Assembly (NCBI GenBank): GCA_023410055.1 | Contig: JAEYQK010000068.1 | Coordinates: forward strand, 62,001-126,000 | Origin: Acidobacteriota bacterium | GTDB lineage: Bacteria > Acidobacteriota > Terriglobia > Terriglobales > Acidobacteriaceae | Reading direction: 5' to 3' | DNA: 64,000 nt | Part shown: in pieces, positions 26,152-35,832 of the stretch | Numbering within the stretch: the first letter of the stretch is position 1 | How the letters are laid out: each line of letters begins with the position of its first letter | Position numbers and translations under genes: made by a program | The notes under the pieces: model-generated | The model's database searches: none | Seen by the model: the letters and a program-made list of their open reading frames with translations, nothing else | Told to the model about the DNA's origin: nothing

Positions 26152-28842
26152 ATGAGTTCGAATAGCTTCGGCAGCCGCTCCGTGCTTCGCGTTGGAAATC
26201 GTGAATACGATATCTTCCGCCTGGACGCCCTCGACAAGCAGGGCATTCCGACTAAACAGCTTCCTTTTTCACTCCGTATCCTCCTGGAAAACCTGCTGCG
26301 CACCGAAGACGGCGTGTCGGTAAAGGCGGACGACATCCGCGCGCTTGCCAAGTGGGACGCCAAGGCCACTCCAGACAAAGAAATCGCGTTCACGCCTAGC
26401 CGCGTGCTGTTGCAGGACTTTACCGGCGTTCCGGCCGTAGTCGATCTGGCGGCCATGCGCGATGCCATGCGCGCTCTCGGCGGCAATCCGTCGCTCATCA
26501 ATCCACTTCAACCTGCCGAGCTGGTCATCGATCACTCGGTGCAGGTGGACGAATTCGGCACCGCGCAGGCCTTCGCCATCAACGCCGATCTCGAATTCCA
26601 ACGCAATAAAGAGCGCTACGCCTTCCTTCGTTGGGGCCAGACGGCGTTCAAGAACTTCGCCATCGTTCCACCTGACACCGGCATTGTTCATCAAGTGAAT
26701 CTCGAGTTCCTCGCGCGCGTCGTGTTTGTACACGACGCAAATGGCAAGAAGACCGCCTATCCCGACACGCTGGTCGGCACCGACTCGCACACCACGATGA
26801 TCAACGGACTCGGCGTCCTTGGTTGGGGTGTCGGCGGTATCGAGGCCGAGGCCGCCATGCTCGGGCAGCCAGTGTCGATGCTGATTCCGCAGGTCGTCGG
26901 CGTGAAGCTGACAGGACAACTGCGCGAAGGCGCAACGGCAACTGATCTCGTGCTTACGATCACCGAGATGCTGCGCAAGGTCGGCGTGGTCGGCAAGTTC
27001 GTCGAGTATTACGGGCCGGGACTGGCGAATCTGCCGCTCGCTGATCGCGCGACCATCGCCAACATGTCGCCGGAATATGGTGCGACGTGCGGCATCTTCC
27101 CGATCGACAAGGAGACGCTCAACTATCTGCGCCTTTCCGGCCGCAGCGACGAGCAAGTTGCCTTGGTCGAGGCCTACTGCAAAGAGCAGGGCTTGTTCCA
27201 CACCGAGAACACGCCCGAAGCGACTTACTCAACGAATCTGTCGCTCGACCTTGCGACGGTTGAGCCAAGCATCGCGGGGCCGAAGCGTCCACAGGACCGC
27301 GTACCGCTGTCGCAAGCCGGTTCGTCGTTCCAGAAGGCGTTGCCTGGATTACTGAAGCCGGGTCAAGAGACGCCTTCTGCCGGGTCGGGCAATGGCAACA
27401 AGCTGCATCACGGCAGCGTAGTGATTTCGGCGATCACGAGCTGTACGAATACCTCCAATCCTTCGGTGATGATGGCCGCTGGACTTGTCGCCAAGAAGGC
27501 TGTCGAGCGCGGAGTCGAAGTGCCGAAGCACGTGAAGACCTCGCTTGCTCCGGGTTCGAAGGTCGTTACGGAATACTATTCGAAAGCGGGTCTCCTTCCT
27601 TACTTCGACAAGCTGAAGTTCAACGTTGTCGGCTACGGCTGCACGACCTGCATCGGAAACTCAGGGCCGCTGCCGCAGGAAGTATCTGACGCCATTTCAG
27701 CCGACGATCTTGTCGTTGCGTCGGTGCTGTCGGGCAATCGCAACTTCGAAGGCCGCATCAACTCCGAAGTGCGCGCGAACTACCTCATGTCACCGCCGCT
27801 CGTCGTGGCGTTCGCCATCGCCGGTCGCATCGACATCGATCCCTATAATGATCCGCTTGCAAAGGATCGAGACGGCAAGCCTGTGTATCTCAAAGACCTA
27901 TGGCCGACGCGAGCCGAGGTCGAGGCTGCGGTGAAGACGATCGACGCCAAGATGTTCCGCGAAACCTATAAAGACGTCTACGCGGGTGATGAGCGCTGGC
28001 AAGGGCTGCAGGTTCCTAAGGGCGACACGTTTGCCTGGGACCCGAGTTCTACTTACGTCAAACATCCTCCTTACTTCGAGAAGATGCCGACGCAGCCCGG
28101 AGCCGTTGACGACATCACCGGCGCGCGCGTTCTGCTGAAGCTGGGCGACAGTGTTACGACCGACCACATCTCGCCGGCCGGTTCGATCAAGAAGGACTCG
28201 CCCGCGGGCAAGTATCTGATCGCGCATGGCGTCACGCCGGCGGACTTCAATTCTTACGGCTCGCGCCGCGGCAACCATGAAGTGATGGTGCGCGGCACGT
28301 TCGCCAACGTTCGACTGCGCAACAAGATGCTCTCCGGAGTCGAAGGCGGCTTCACCAAGCACTTGCCCGACGGCGAGCAGATGACCGTGTTCGACGCCTC
28401 GGAGAAGTACTTCGCCGAGAAAGTCCCGCTCGTCATCCTGGCCGGAAAAGAATACGGCTCGGGATCGTCGCGCGACTGGGCGGCGAAGGGTCCGAAGCTG
28501 CTCGGCGTTCGCGCAGTGATCGCCGAAAGCTTCGAGCGCATACATCGCTCGAACCTGGTCGGCATGGGCATCCTGCCACTGCAATTTCCGTCCGGTCAGG
28601 ACGCCGACTCGCTTGGGCTCACCGGGGACGAGGTCTTCGAGATCACCGGACTGCGTAACGCGGTCGAGAACTACGGTTCGACAAAGACCGTGAAGGTACG
28701 CGCCAAGCGCGCTGATGGAACGACGGTTGAGTTCGATGCGCCACTACGGATCGACACGCCGCAAGAGGCGCTCTACTACAAGCACGGCGGAATTCTGAAC
28801 TTCGTCGTGCGGCAACTGCTTCAGAAAGCCGCGCGCCAGTAA
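26152..28842 (+). CDS. acnA: Aconitate hydratase A
   Basis: Citrate-isocitrate isomerisation in the TCA cycle, with a 4Fe-4S cluster. 896 residues, the AcnA/IRP type length. The N-terminal region includes RVLLQDFTGVPAVVDLAAMRDA and VIDHSVQVDEFG; VGTDSHTTMINGLGVLGWGVGGIEAEA is the substrate motif. Cluster ligands are the Cys in ITSCTNTSNPSVM (about residue 430) and both Cys in GYGCTTCIGNSGP. The swivel domain has GSGSSRDWAAKGPKLLGVRAVIAESFERIHRSNLVGMGILPL. Complete and alone, with 160 bases of gene-free sequence before it. Confidence 0.97.
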   Translation: MSSNSFGSRSVLRVGNREYDIFRLDALDKQGIPTKQLPFSLRILLENLLRTEDGVSVKADDIRALAKWDAKATPDKEIAFTPSRVLLQDFTGVPAVVDLAAMRDAMRALGGNPSLINPLQPAELVIDHSVQVDEFGTAQAFAINADLEFQRNKERYAFLRWGQTAFKNFAIVPPDTGIVHQVNLEFLARVVFVHDANGKKTAYPDTLVGTDSHTTMINGLGVLGWGVGGIEAEAAMLGQPVSMLIPQVVGVKLTGQLREGATATDLVLTITEMLRKVGVVGKFVEYYGPGLANLPLADRATIANMSPEYGATCGIFPIDKETLNYLRLSGRSDEQVALVEAYCKEQGLFHTENTPEATYSTNLSLDLATVEPSIAGPKRPQDRVPLSQAGSSFQKALPGLLKPGQETPSAGSGNGNKLHHGSVVISAITSCTNTSNPSVMMAAGLVAKKAVERGVEVPKHVKTSLAPGSKVVTEYYSKAGLLPYFDKLKFNVVGYGCTTCIGNSGPLPQEVSDAISADDLVVASVLSGNRNFEGRINSEVRANYLMSPPLVVAFAIAGRIDIDPYNDPLAKDRDGKPVYLKDLWPTRAEVEAAVKTIDAKMFRETYKDVYAGDERWQGLQVPKGDTFAWDPSSTYVKHPPYFEKMPTQPGAVDDITGARVLLKLGDSVTTDHISPAGSIKKDSPAGKYLIAHGVTPADFNSYGSRRGNHEVMVRGTFANVRLRNKMLSGVEGGFTKHLPDGEQMTVFDASEKYFAEKVPLVILAGKEYGSGSSRDWAAKGPKLLGVRAVIAESFERIHRSNLVGMGILPLQFPSGQDADSLGLTGDEVFEITGLRNAVENYGSTKTVKVRAKRADGTTVEFDAPLRIDTPQEALYYKHGGILNFVVRQLLQKAARQ

Positions 28843-29236
28843 CTAGTCAGTACCTATCGCCCAAACGTAGCGCCGGACTCCAGTCCGGCGTGTGCCGACC
28901 TGGAGGTCGGCGCTACGGGGGCCCCCCTCCCCCTATCCCTTTCTGTATCACTGATGATCTACGGGGGTTAGCTATCAGTCTCTGACTGATCGTGATCGGG
29001 TCATTTGACCACCGGGTGATCGGGCCATTGTTGACTACTCGTAGACCCCAATAGATTCCACGTAAAGAGAGTCTAGCCGGATTCGCCGCGGAGTTAACAT
29101 CCGGGGCTGGAAATTTCTGATTTTGTAACAAGCTTCTTAGGGTCCGGTTTCACGTCGTTATTCTCTGATTTGCTTGATGGTTGCAGAATCAAGGCTCGGC
29201 GTCGGAAACTGGTGATTCGGAATTGGGAGAAGAAGA
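28843..29236. other. Gene-free stretch after acnA, repeat-rich
   Basis: Contains family-1 composite palindrome copy 5 (28867-28916), C-run GGGGGCCCCCCTCCCCC (28917-28933), the hairpin ATCAGTCTCTGACTGAT (28975-28991) and the CCCGAT-type repeat on the minus strand (28989-29027). No gene is supported; nothing recognised from 29050 to 29236. Confidence 0.65.
28867..28916. repeat. Composite palindrome, family 1, copy 5
   Basis: The best-preserved copy: GTAGCGCC start, core GCCGGACTCCAGTCCGGC, second stem CCGACCTGGAGGTCGG and exact end GGCGCTAC, so outer, left and right stems are all intact. Preceded by CGCCCAAAC as in the rsmI copies. Confidence 0.9.
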
Positions 29237-30220
29237 ATGAACTATCGTTCGCTTGGACGTACGGGATGGAAAGTCTCGGAGGTTAGTTTTGGAGCGTGGG
29301 CAATCGGAGGCGCGTGGGGCAACGTTCCCGAGCAGGATGCAATGGCCGCGCTGCGCAAGGCGGCCGACTGTGGCGTGAACTTCTTCGACACAGCCGATGT
29401 TTATGGCGAGGGACGCAGTGAACGCCTCATCGCGCGCTTCCGCAAGGAGCGTCCGGGAGAGATCATCGTCGCGACGAAAGCTGGGCGTCGGCTGCCGAAA
29501 CAGACCGTCGAGGGCTACAGTCGCGAGAACCTGACCGGCTGGATCAACGACAGCCTGAAAAATCTCTCGACCGACTCGCTCGACCTCGTGCAACTGCACT
29601 GCCCGCCAACCGAGCTTTACTACCACCCCGAGGTCTTCGGAATAATGGACGACTTCGTGCGCGAAGGTAAGATTCGCTACTACGGTGTCAGCGTGGAGAA
29701 GGTGGAGGAGGCGCTGAAGGCGATCGAGTACCCCAACGTGCAGACCGTGCAGCTCATCTTCAATTGCTTCCGGCAGCGGCCGGCCGAGTTGTTCTTCGGA
29801 GCAGCGAAGCGCCGTCAGGTTGGCATTCTCGCGCGCGTGCCGCTGGCGAGCGGAATGCTCACTGGCAAGCTAAAGGCAAACTCGACATTTGAAGCCGATG
29901 ATCATCGCAACTTCAATCGTCACGGCGAGGCGTTCGATGTGGGCGAAACTTTCTCCGGCGTCGACTACACTACCGGACTCGAAGTAGTCGAAGAGTTGCG
30001 AAAGCTCGTTCCTGCCGGAGCTTCGTTGAGCCAGTTTGCCCTGCGTTGGATACTGATGTTCGAAGCCGTAACTTGCACGATTCCGGGAGGCAAGCGGCCT
30101 GAGCAGGTTGCCGAGAACTGCGCCGCTTCTGACCTCGCTCCGCTGACTCCGGAGGCGATGCAGGCAGTTCGCCGCATTTACGATTCACGGATCAAGCCGC
30201 TGGTTCATCAGCGCTGGTAG
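29237..30220 (+). CDS. Aldo/keto reductase
   Basis: 327 residues. MNYRSLGRTGWKVSEVSFGAWAIGG is the usual AKR opening. Catalytic Asp and Tyr are in FFDTADVYGEGRSE, Lys in IVATKAGR and His in LVQLHCPP. The NADP-binding end is in TCTIPGGKRPEQVAENC. It is of the general AKR 'YghZ/Tas-like' type; the substrate is unknown. GGGAGAAGAAGA just upstream is the ribosome binding site. The HD hydrolase follows after 65 bases. Confidence 0.92.
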   Translation: MNYRSLGRTGWKVSEVSFGAWAIGGAWGNVPEQDAMAALRKAADCGVNFFDTADVYGEGRSERLIARFRKERPGEIIVATKAGRRLPKQTVEGYSRENLTGWINDSLKNLSTDSLDLVQLHCPPTELYYHPEVFGIMDDFVREGKIRYYGVSVEKVEEALKAIEYPNVQTVQLIFNCFRQRPAELFFGAAKRRQVGILARVPLASGMLTGKLKANSTFEADDHRNFNRHGEAFDVGETFSGVDYTTGLEVVEELRKLVPAGASLSQFALRWILMFEAVTCTIPGGKRPEQVAENCAASDLAPLTPEAMQAVRRIYDSRIKPLVHQRW

Positions 30221-30285
30221 AAGAACTTGGTTCGCAAATTCAAGAAACTCCCAAGGCGCGCGGACGATGCGCGCCTTTGTACCTC

Positions 30286-30906
30286 ATGCAACGAGAGGGT
30301 CAGAAAAAACAAATGCGCCTGCAAGATCAACTGCGATTCACTCTGGAGATCGACAAACTCAAATCGGTATTTCGCCAGTCACTGCTGGTTGACGGTTCGC
30401 GACGGGAGAACAGCGCGGAGCACTCGTGGCACATCGGCATCATGGCGACCACCTTTCTCGAATACGCTAGTGGCCCCATCGATGTGGCGCGTGTTCAAAA
30501 GATGCTGCTTCTGCATGATGTCATCGAAATCGATGCTGGCGACACCTACGCCTATGACGCCGAAGGCATCGCCACTCGCGAGGCTCGTGAACGAGCGGCG
30601 GCTGACCGCATTTTCGGCATTCTTCCTGACGATCAAGCGGCCGAGTATCGCGCTCTGTGGGACGAGTTTGAAGCGCAGGCGACGAAGGACTCCCTTTACG
30701 CTAACGCTCTCGACCGGCTACAGCCATTGCTGCTGAACTTTCACTCGGGCGGCAAGACCTGGCTGGAGCACGGCATCACAAGTGCACAGGTTCTGGATCG
30801 CATGGCACCGGTCAAAACGGGCGCACCCGCGTTTTGGAGCGTGGTGGTGGAAATCGTGGAGACAGCGGTTCGCAATGGGTGGTTGAAACAATCTGAGGTC
30901 GAATGA
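30286..30906 (+). CDS. HD-domain hydrolase (YfbR/5'-deoxynucleotidase-like)
   Basis: 206 residues from ATG 30286; ATG 30313 (MRLQDQLRFTLEIDKL) is also possible. HSWHIGIMATTFLE gives the first His, LLHDVIEIDAGDTYAYD the HD pair, and a later Asp lies in YANALDRLQPLL, forming the metal site typical of HD_3/YfbR-like proteins. Such enzymes dephosphorylate deoxynucleoside monophosphates; the exact substrate is inferred. Probably co-transcribed with the aldo/keto reductase gene. Confidence 0.85.
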   Translation: MQREGQKKQMRLQDQLRFTLEIDKLKSVFRQSLLVDGSRRENSAEHSWHIGIMATTFLEYASGPIDVARVQKMLLLHDVIEIDAGDTYAYDAEGIATREARERAAADRIFGILPDDQAAEYRALWDEFEAQATKDSLYANALDRLQPLLLNFHSGGKTWLEHGITSAQVLDRMAPVKTGAPAFWSVVVEIVETAVRNGWLKQSEVE

Positions 30907-30929
30907 AGGTATCCGCCCCTGAAAGGACT

Positions 30930-30990
30930 TACCTCAGTGCCTAAAGGCACATCGAGATGTGCGCTATGGCACGACTGAAGTCGTGCCCTT
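30930..30990. repeat. Palindromes before the deacetylase gene
   Basis: GTGCCTAAAGGCAC (30937-30950), CACATCGAGATGTG (30948-30961) and GGCACGACTGAAGTCGTGCC (30967-30986) follow each other closely. The last has the same design as GGCACGGCTTCAGCCGTGCC at 799. Confidence 0.75.
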
Positions 30991-31073
30991 CCCAAGCGGT
31001 TCCCTGTTGGGACCATTCAGGCTATTCTGGATTGCACGATCACAATGCCGTGTCCCGCAGGAGGTCCAAACAG

Positions 31074-32114
31074 GTGCAACGGTTTCCATCGGTTCAGATC
31101 AGGTCATTCGTCATAGTCACCACGCTCGTTCTGATCGCAGTTGTCTTACTAACATGCGCCGCGTATGGAGATAACGGCCTGCCGTCCTTGGCTGCGAAGA
31201 GCGTTCCCAGGCCCTCGGGCGCGCCGGGAGGCTTGAAGGTGCTGGATTGGGCTGGGATGAAGTCCGCACTAACGTACACCTTCGACGACGGCATGACTTC
31301 GCAGATTGCCAACTATCCGCAGCTACAGGCGACGGGCGTTCACATGACGTTCTTCCTCAACCTGAACGCGGGCAATGCCGCGACCTGGAAGCAGGCGCTC
31401 AAAGACGGACACGAACTTGGCAATCACACGGCGAACCACTGCCGCTCTAACGGCACAGGCTGCGTGGGACCGAGCTATGCCGGCAGTCTCGAAGCCGAGT
31501 ATGACCTCTGCACCGACTACATTAAGAAGACCTATGGCGTGAGCGATGTGTGGACCACGGCTTCTCCCTATGGCGACACGGGTTGGGACAACGTGGCCAA
31601 GACGCGATTCTTTCTGAACCGCGGCGTGCGGGGCGGACAGATTGCTCCCAACGACGACAGCGACCCTTACAATCTGCCAACCTATGTTCCGGCCGAGGGA
31701 GCGACGGACAGCATGATCAACGCCGACATAGACTCATCGCACGCAGCGGGTAAGTGGGCCATCTTTCTAATTCACTCCTTTGGCGGCGACAATGGATACC
31801 ATCCGGTGAAGATCTCTGAACTGATTGCGACTATCGATCATGCGAAGTCCGCGGGCGATATCTGGATCGACAGCATGGTCAATGTCGGCTCCTATTGGGC
31901 GGGCCAGAAGGCGCTGACAAACGCCACAGAGACCAAGTCCGGGAAGAAGACAATTGTCACGTGGACCCTGCCGCCGCACTTTCCCAAGGGGAAATATGTG
32001 CGAGCGACCGTCACCGGTGGCAAGTTGAAGCAGGGCGGCAAGACGCTACGGTGGAACAAGGCGGGCTACTACGAAGTGGCGCTTGATCCGGGGACACTGA
32101 CGATCACGAAGTGA
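31074..32114 (+). CDS. Secreted polysaccharide deacetylase
   Basis: 346 residues from GTG 31074, fixed by AGGAGGT at 31059-31065; a longer frame from 30957 runs through palindromes. A signal segment (IRSFVIVTTLVLIAVVLLTCAAYG) precedes an NodB-type catalytic domain: TYTFDDGMTSQ (catalytic Asp and metal Asp), GHELGNHTANH (His-x3-His metal site), TASPYGDTGWDN and WAIFLIHSFGG (C-terminal His). A small beta-rich domain (KGKYVRATVTGG) ends it. It would remove acetyl groups from a wall or capsule polysaccharide outside the cytoplasm. A hairpin at 32317 follows. Confidence 0.88.
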   Translation: MQRFPSVQIRSFVIVTTLVLIAVVLLTCAAYGDNGLPSLAAKSVPRPSGAPGGLKVLDWAGMKSALTYTFDDGMTSQIANYPQLQATGVHMTFFLNLNAGNAATWKQALKDGHELGNHTANHCRSNGTGCVGPSYAGSLEAEYDLCTDYIKKTYGVSDVWTTASPYGDTGWDNVAKTRFFLNRGVRGGQIAPNDDSDPYNLPTYVPAEGATDSMINADIDSSHAAGKWAIFLIHSFGGDNGYHPVKISELIATIDHAKSAGDIWIDSMVNVGSYWAGQKALTNATETKSGKKTIVTWTLPPHFPKGKYVRATVTGGKLKQGGKTLRWNKAGYYEVALDPGTLTITK

Positions 32115-32316
32115 TCGATTGGGTTTGTAGCGCCATATTTGAGAAGAGGCTGGTTAGCTCATGAAGACTCCCAGGCTTCCAGTGTTCGCTGCATGCCTGA
32201 TTCACGTTGTGGCGTGGTTTCTTCCCTGATCTGGCTGGCGAGGGAAGGCGATTCCTCGGCTGTCATAAGAAAGCCGACGGTCGAAGCGATGAAACAACGT
32301 GCCTAGTGTTCAATTC

Positions 32317-32341
32317 CCCGCACGCTTTGCGCATGCGGGGA
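32317..32341. terminator. Hairpin between convergent genes
   Basis: CCCCGCA and TGCGGGG form a 7-base stem (with CGC/GCG extension inside) between the deacetylase and kelch genes, followed on the plus strand by AGACTTGTTT. Could end transcription from either side. Confidence 0.45.
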
Positions 32342-32348
32342 GACTTGT

Positions 32349-33878
32349 TTAGGGCAACAAGAGCGTGATCATAACGGTTGCTTTCGCGCCGCTGTTTGCG
32401 GTGGCAGTCACCTCATCATACGGGGGAGCTTCGTTAACGGTATTCACGGTAGATGGCGCGGTATAGAGGCCGTTGCTCGTTACAGTTCCCAGTTTTGCTG
32501 ACCACGTGACTGCGCCGTTGTACTCGGCGGTCAATTGAACAGACTCACCAAGCGCAACTGCCGATTTCGGCATCAGAACGTAGACATTCGCTTCTGGCTC
32601 AAAGATTTCCGCTGTCTTACTAACACCCCCAGAGGTTGAACTACCGCCGCTGATCAGCACGCGTCCTGTTGCGAGCTGAGTAACGCCGTATCGCCACCGC
32701 GCTTCAACCATATTTCCGGTGTAACCGGAGGCGTGAGAGGTCTCATCGAAGATCAACTGCGTTCCCGTGGAGATACCGCCAGCATCAGAGCCGCCGACGT
32801 GTAGACTCCTCCCATTTTGCAGCATGACGGAATTGAAGTACCCTCGCGGCGACGGGAGATCGCCTATCTTAGTAGCCACACCTGTCCTAGAAATACGCTC
32901 GACGCTCGTTATTTTGAAGTTGTTTTGGTTCGAGTCCCAGTCTGCGCCGCCATAGACCTCAACCTCGCCGTTCGGCATCGGCAGCATACCTGCAAATGCA
33001 CGAGCTTGCAGCATGTGTCCTAGAACGCTCATTTCTTCGTGTGCGGGATCGAAAACCAGCACATCTGAAGCTGCAAACACCGTGCTCACGCCGAGATACT
33101 TCGAGGTCAAACCTCCGGCAATCAAAACTCTTCCGTCCGAAGTCTGCGCACTGGTGAACCAATCTCGCTGGTATGTCTGCGCGCTTCCATCCAGCGCGAC
33201 GCTGCGGACAGTCCAGGTGGCTGTGTCCAAAATAGAAGGCGATGGCATCTCGATGCCGCCAAACATGAAGACGCGATGGTCCGGCAAGAGGAAGCATTTT
33301 GCGTCACCGGACGCCAGTAAGTCCGAACCGGTGATCGCAACTGAACTGAACGTGTCAGTGGCAGGATCGAAAATATCTACGTGCGACTTATCGACAGTGC
33401 CATTGTAGTAAGTCGAACCGCCGATCAGCAGTACCTTCTTGTCGGGCATCATCACCGCGCAGTGGTGCGTTCGGCCTACGCCCATCGTGGAGGGAAGGAG
33501 CGAGAAACGCTCACTGACCGGATCAAACAGTTCTGCCGTGTTATGCACCATGAAGCTCGGATTGTTCACCGGGTTTGTGTTACCGCCCGCAATCAACACG
33601 CGCCCATCTGACAACAGAGTCGCAGTGTGACCTTCGCGCTCATGGGTCATATTCACGGTCGCATTGATGCTGTCAGCCATTGCGCGAAAGCTGGTACCCA
33701 CCGCCGCATTGGTGTTTGCAGCTTTTGTCTGGCGGAAATGTCCGGTTGCAGTCATGGGATTGCCGCCTGGCGGTGGTGTGATCGTGCCGTTGCTTCCGCC
33801 TCCTCCGCAACCCGTGAGTAGAAGCGCAATGACAATCAGTGGAATCCAAACCCAGAACAACGGACGACACGTATTCAT
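32349..33878 (-). CDS. Kelch-repeat lipoprotein
   Basis: 509 residues. MNTCRPLFWVWIPLIVIALLLTGC ends in a lipobox with Cys24, followed by GGGG and a Pro/Gly linker. From about residue 75 to 400 are six or more kelch-type blades, each with a pattern like HTATLLSDGRVLIAGG, HHCAVMMPDKKVLLIGG, FTSAQTSDGRVLIAGG and GYFNSVMLQNGRSLHVGG, building a beta-propeller. The end (VTWSAKLGTVTSNGLYTAP) resembles a bacterial Ig-like domain. Surface-anchored binding protein; ligand unknown. Such genes are common in acidobacteria. Confidence 0.85.
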   Translation of the reverse strand: MNTCRPLFWVWIPLIVIALLLTGCGGGGSNGTITPPPGGNPMTATGHFRQTKAANTNAAVGTSFRAMADSINATVNMTHEREGHTATLLSDGRVLIAGGNTNPVNNPSFMVHNTAELFDPVSERFSLLPSTMGVGRTHHCAVMMPDKKVLLIGGSTYYNGTVDKSHVDIFDPATDTFSSVAITGSDLLASGDAKCFLLPDHRVFMFGGIEMPSPSILDTATWTVRSVALDGSAQTYQRDWFTSAQTSDGRVLIAGGLTSKYLGVSTVFAASDVLVFDPAHEEMSVLGHMLQARAFAGMLPMPNGEVEVYGGADWDSNQNNFKITSVERISRTGVATKIGDLPSPRGYFNSVMLQNGRSLHVGGSDAGGISTGTQLIFDETSHASGYTGNMVEARWRYGVTQLATGRVLISGGSSTSGGVSKTAEIFEPEANVYVLMPKSAVALGESVQLTAEYNGAVTWSAKLGTVTSNGLYTAPSTVNTVNEAPPYDEVTATANSGAKATVMITLLLP

Positions 33879-34036
33879 CTGCGATACCTTTGGATGATGA
33901 TATAAAGTCAGTTTGGACTACCGGGGGATTATGGGCTTCAGGCGAACTCTCGTCAAGGATGCAGGGCCACGGCATGACGAAGCGGACCGGGCAGAACCCC
34001 GTCCGTGCACGAGCGTATTACGCCGAGTGTAGCTCA

Positions 34037-34693
34037 CTAATACTGTTTGATTTCGCCTGTTTCGTCGGGTTCGTCTACTTCCTTCCACTCGACGCCACAT
34101 GCCTCGCATTTCCAGACGTTGCGCGGAATGGGGAGGGGAATGGATAGATAGGCACTACCGTAGGCGAGAGGCTTGTTGATTGCTTCGAACGTGATGTCCA
34201 CGGAACCGCACTTCGGGCAGCGCGGCTGCTCGTATGGGCCGACACCCTCGACGTCGAATCCGTCCGGGATCTCCTGGTTGAGTATCTCCAGTGCCGCATC
34301 GGAATCTTCTGCGTGCACCTGAAGCTTGATTCCGCCGAGCAGGTTGGAAATGAACCAGTCGAGGCGAACCATGTTCTCGTCAATGAGCCAACACTCAATC
34401 CCTGCGGAATCAAGTGCGCCTTTTGCGAAGAGGGCGGCGGGCAGGTCGCGGAACTGCTTTATGGTGACGACTCCGTTCTCTTCAATCAGCGGAGCTGGCG
34501 GTGCTGTAGGTTCGGGCGGTTGTGGAGGAACAGCTTGCAGATTACGGCGGTTCATCTCCTCGGTGAGCGCCTGATTGGCAGCTTCGGTCAACGAAGCGCG
34601 GTCGGCAGCCAACTGCAACAGGGATTCATCCGGCAATGTCGCGTAGTGTTCGACAAGTCGCCGGTATTCTTGGGCAGGGTCGTTGGTAGACAT
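34037..34693 (-). CDS. DUF2007-type protein with C-terminal zinc ribbon
   Basis: 218 residues. Residues about 70-140 (VVTIKQFRDLPAALFAKGALDSAGIECWLIDENMVRLDWFISNLLGGIKLQV and AEDSDAALEIL) are the DUF2007 'putative signal transducing' domain. A zinc ribbon with CPKCGSVDI and CEACGVEWKE ends the protein. The N-terminal 40 residues are helical (EYRRLVEHYATLPDESLLQLAADR). Function unknown. The stop is close to the kelch promoter region. Confidence 0.8.
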   Translation of the reverse strand: MSTNDPAQEYRRLVEHYATLPDESLLQLAADRASLTEAANQALTEEMNRRNLQAVPPQPPEPTAPPAPLIEENGVVTIKQFRDLPAALFAKGALDSAGIECWLIDENMVRLDWFISNLLGGIKLQVHAEDSDAALEILNQEIPDGFDVEGVGPYEQPRCPKCGSVDITFEAINKPLAYGSAYLSIPLPIPRNVWKCEACGVEWKEVDEPDETGEIKQY

Positions 34694-34753
34694 GGTGTCG
34701 TGGGCATCATACGCGGGTCAGGCAAGAACGGGAAGAGGTCAGTTGAATGAAAA

Positions 34754-34785
34754 TGCCCCACGTTAGCTGCGCGAACGTGGGGCAC
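34754..34785 (-). terminator. GCCCCACGTT hairpin after the FKBP gene
   Basis: On the minus strand it reads GTGCCCCACGTTCGCGCAGC then TAACGTGGGGCATTTTC: a 10-base stem with a T-run. Identical in sequence and in orientation to its gene to the copy after hslU (39691). Confidence 0.75.
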
Positions 34786-34806
34786 CGAGTGAATCTGATC
34801 GTGAGA

Positions 34807-35694
34807 TTACTGCTTGGCCGGCTGAGCGTCGGTCTTCGGGGCCGGAGCTTCAGTCTTCGCGGACGGGGCCTCTGGTTCCGGCTGCTTGATCGACAGCAGT
34901 TCAATCTCGAATGCCAGGGTCGAACCGGGCTTGATGTCGGGACCCGCTTGGCGATCGCCATAGGCGAGATTGGCCGGGACCCAGACCTGCCACTTCGAGC
35001 CGGCGGGCATCAACTGCAGGATTTCGGTCCAGCCCGGTATTACGCCATTGACCGGAAACGTAATCGGCTCTCCTCGCTTGTAAGAGCTATCGAACTCTTT
35101 GCCGTTGAGGAGCGTGCCTCTGTATTGGCAGACGACCGTGTCCTTCGCCGTGGGCTTCGGCCCGGTGCCGTTGGTGATGATCTTGTATTGCACGCCGCTG
35201 GGCAGGGTGACGACGCCCTCTTTTGTTTTGTTGGCGGCCAGGAAGGCTTCGCCTTCAGCTTTGTTAGCCGCAGCGGTTTTCTGCGCTTTTTCGAGCTGAG
35301 CCTTCTGCACGGCGAGCTGGAGTCCGAGCAGCGCCTTTTTTGCATCGTCCTCGGTGAGCAGCATCTTGCTGCCGGTCAATGTGTCCTTGAGACCTTGTGT
35401 GACGATAGCGGGATCAACTTCGGCATCGACGCCCTGATTCCGGAGGGCTGCCCCGATGTTCATGCCCAGCGCGTAGCTGGCTTTTTCCTTATCGCCCGTG
35501 AGCGTCGTTGCGGGGGCAGCGGTCTGGGCCGCGGATTGCTGCGCGGCGGGCTTGGCCGTCGTCGTCGCCGGTTTCCGGGCAGCCGTGGCTGGAGCTGTCT
35601 TCGGTTTCGCGGTGGTGGTCTGCGCGCCGGCGTTGGCAAGCAGGATCGTGCCTACTCCAAGGAGAGTGATGATAATGGTCGTGAGTTTCCGCAT
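34807..35694 (-). CDS. FKBP-type peptidyl-prolyl isomerase, exported
   Basis: 295 residues from ATG 35694 (MRKLTTIIITLLGVGTILLANAGAQ, a signal peptide). A long Ala/Thr/Lys/Pro linker leads to an FkpA-like helical dimerisation domain (ALGMNIGAALRNQGVDAEVDPAIVTQGLKDTLTG) and the FKBP catalytic domain: GVQYKIITNGTGPKPTAKDTVVCQYRGTLLNGKEFDSSY, VIPGWTEILQLMPAGSKWQVWVPANLAYGDRQAG. An Ala/Pro/Lys tail ends it. Role: folding of exported proteins. The upstream in-frame extension to 35772 is not used. Confidence 0.92.
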   Translation of the reverse strand: MRKLTTIIITLLGVGTILLANAGAQTTTAKPKTAPATAARKPATTTAKPAAQQSAAQTAAPATTLTGDKEKASYALGMNIGAALRNQGVDAEVDPAIVTQGLKDTLTGSKMLLTEDDAKKALLGLQLAVQKAQLEKAQKTAAANKAEGEAFLAANKTKEGVVTLPSGVQYKIITNGTGPKPTAKDTVVCQYRGTLLNGKEFDSSYKRGEPITFPVNGVIPGWTEILQLMPAGSKWQVWVPANLAYGDRQAGPDIKPGSTLAFEIELLSIKQPEPEAPSAKTEAPAPKTDAQPAKQ

Positions 35695-35832
35695 GTTGGG
35701 ATTCTCGCACTCAGAGGCAACACGGGGCAAGTTCAACAGGGACTTCCGCGAGAAGTCTGATCGAGGCGACAATCTGCGCCGAACAAGAAACAGAGTTGGA
35801 ACTGTCGGATAATGCTGGCCTGAGGTGCCGTT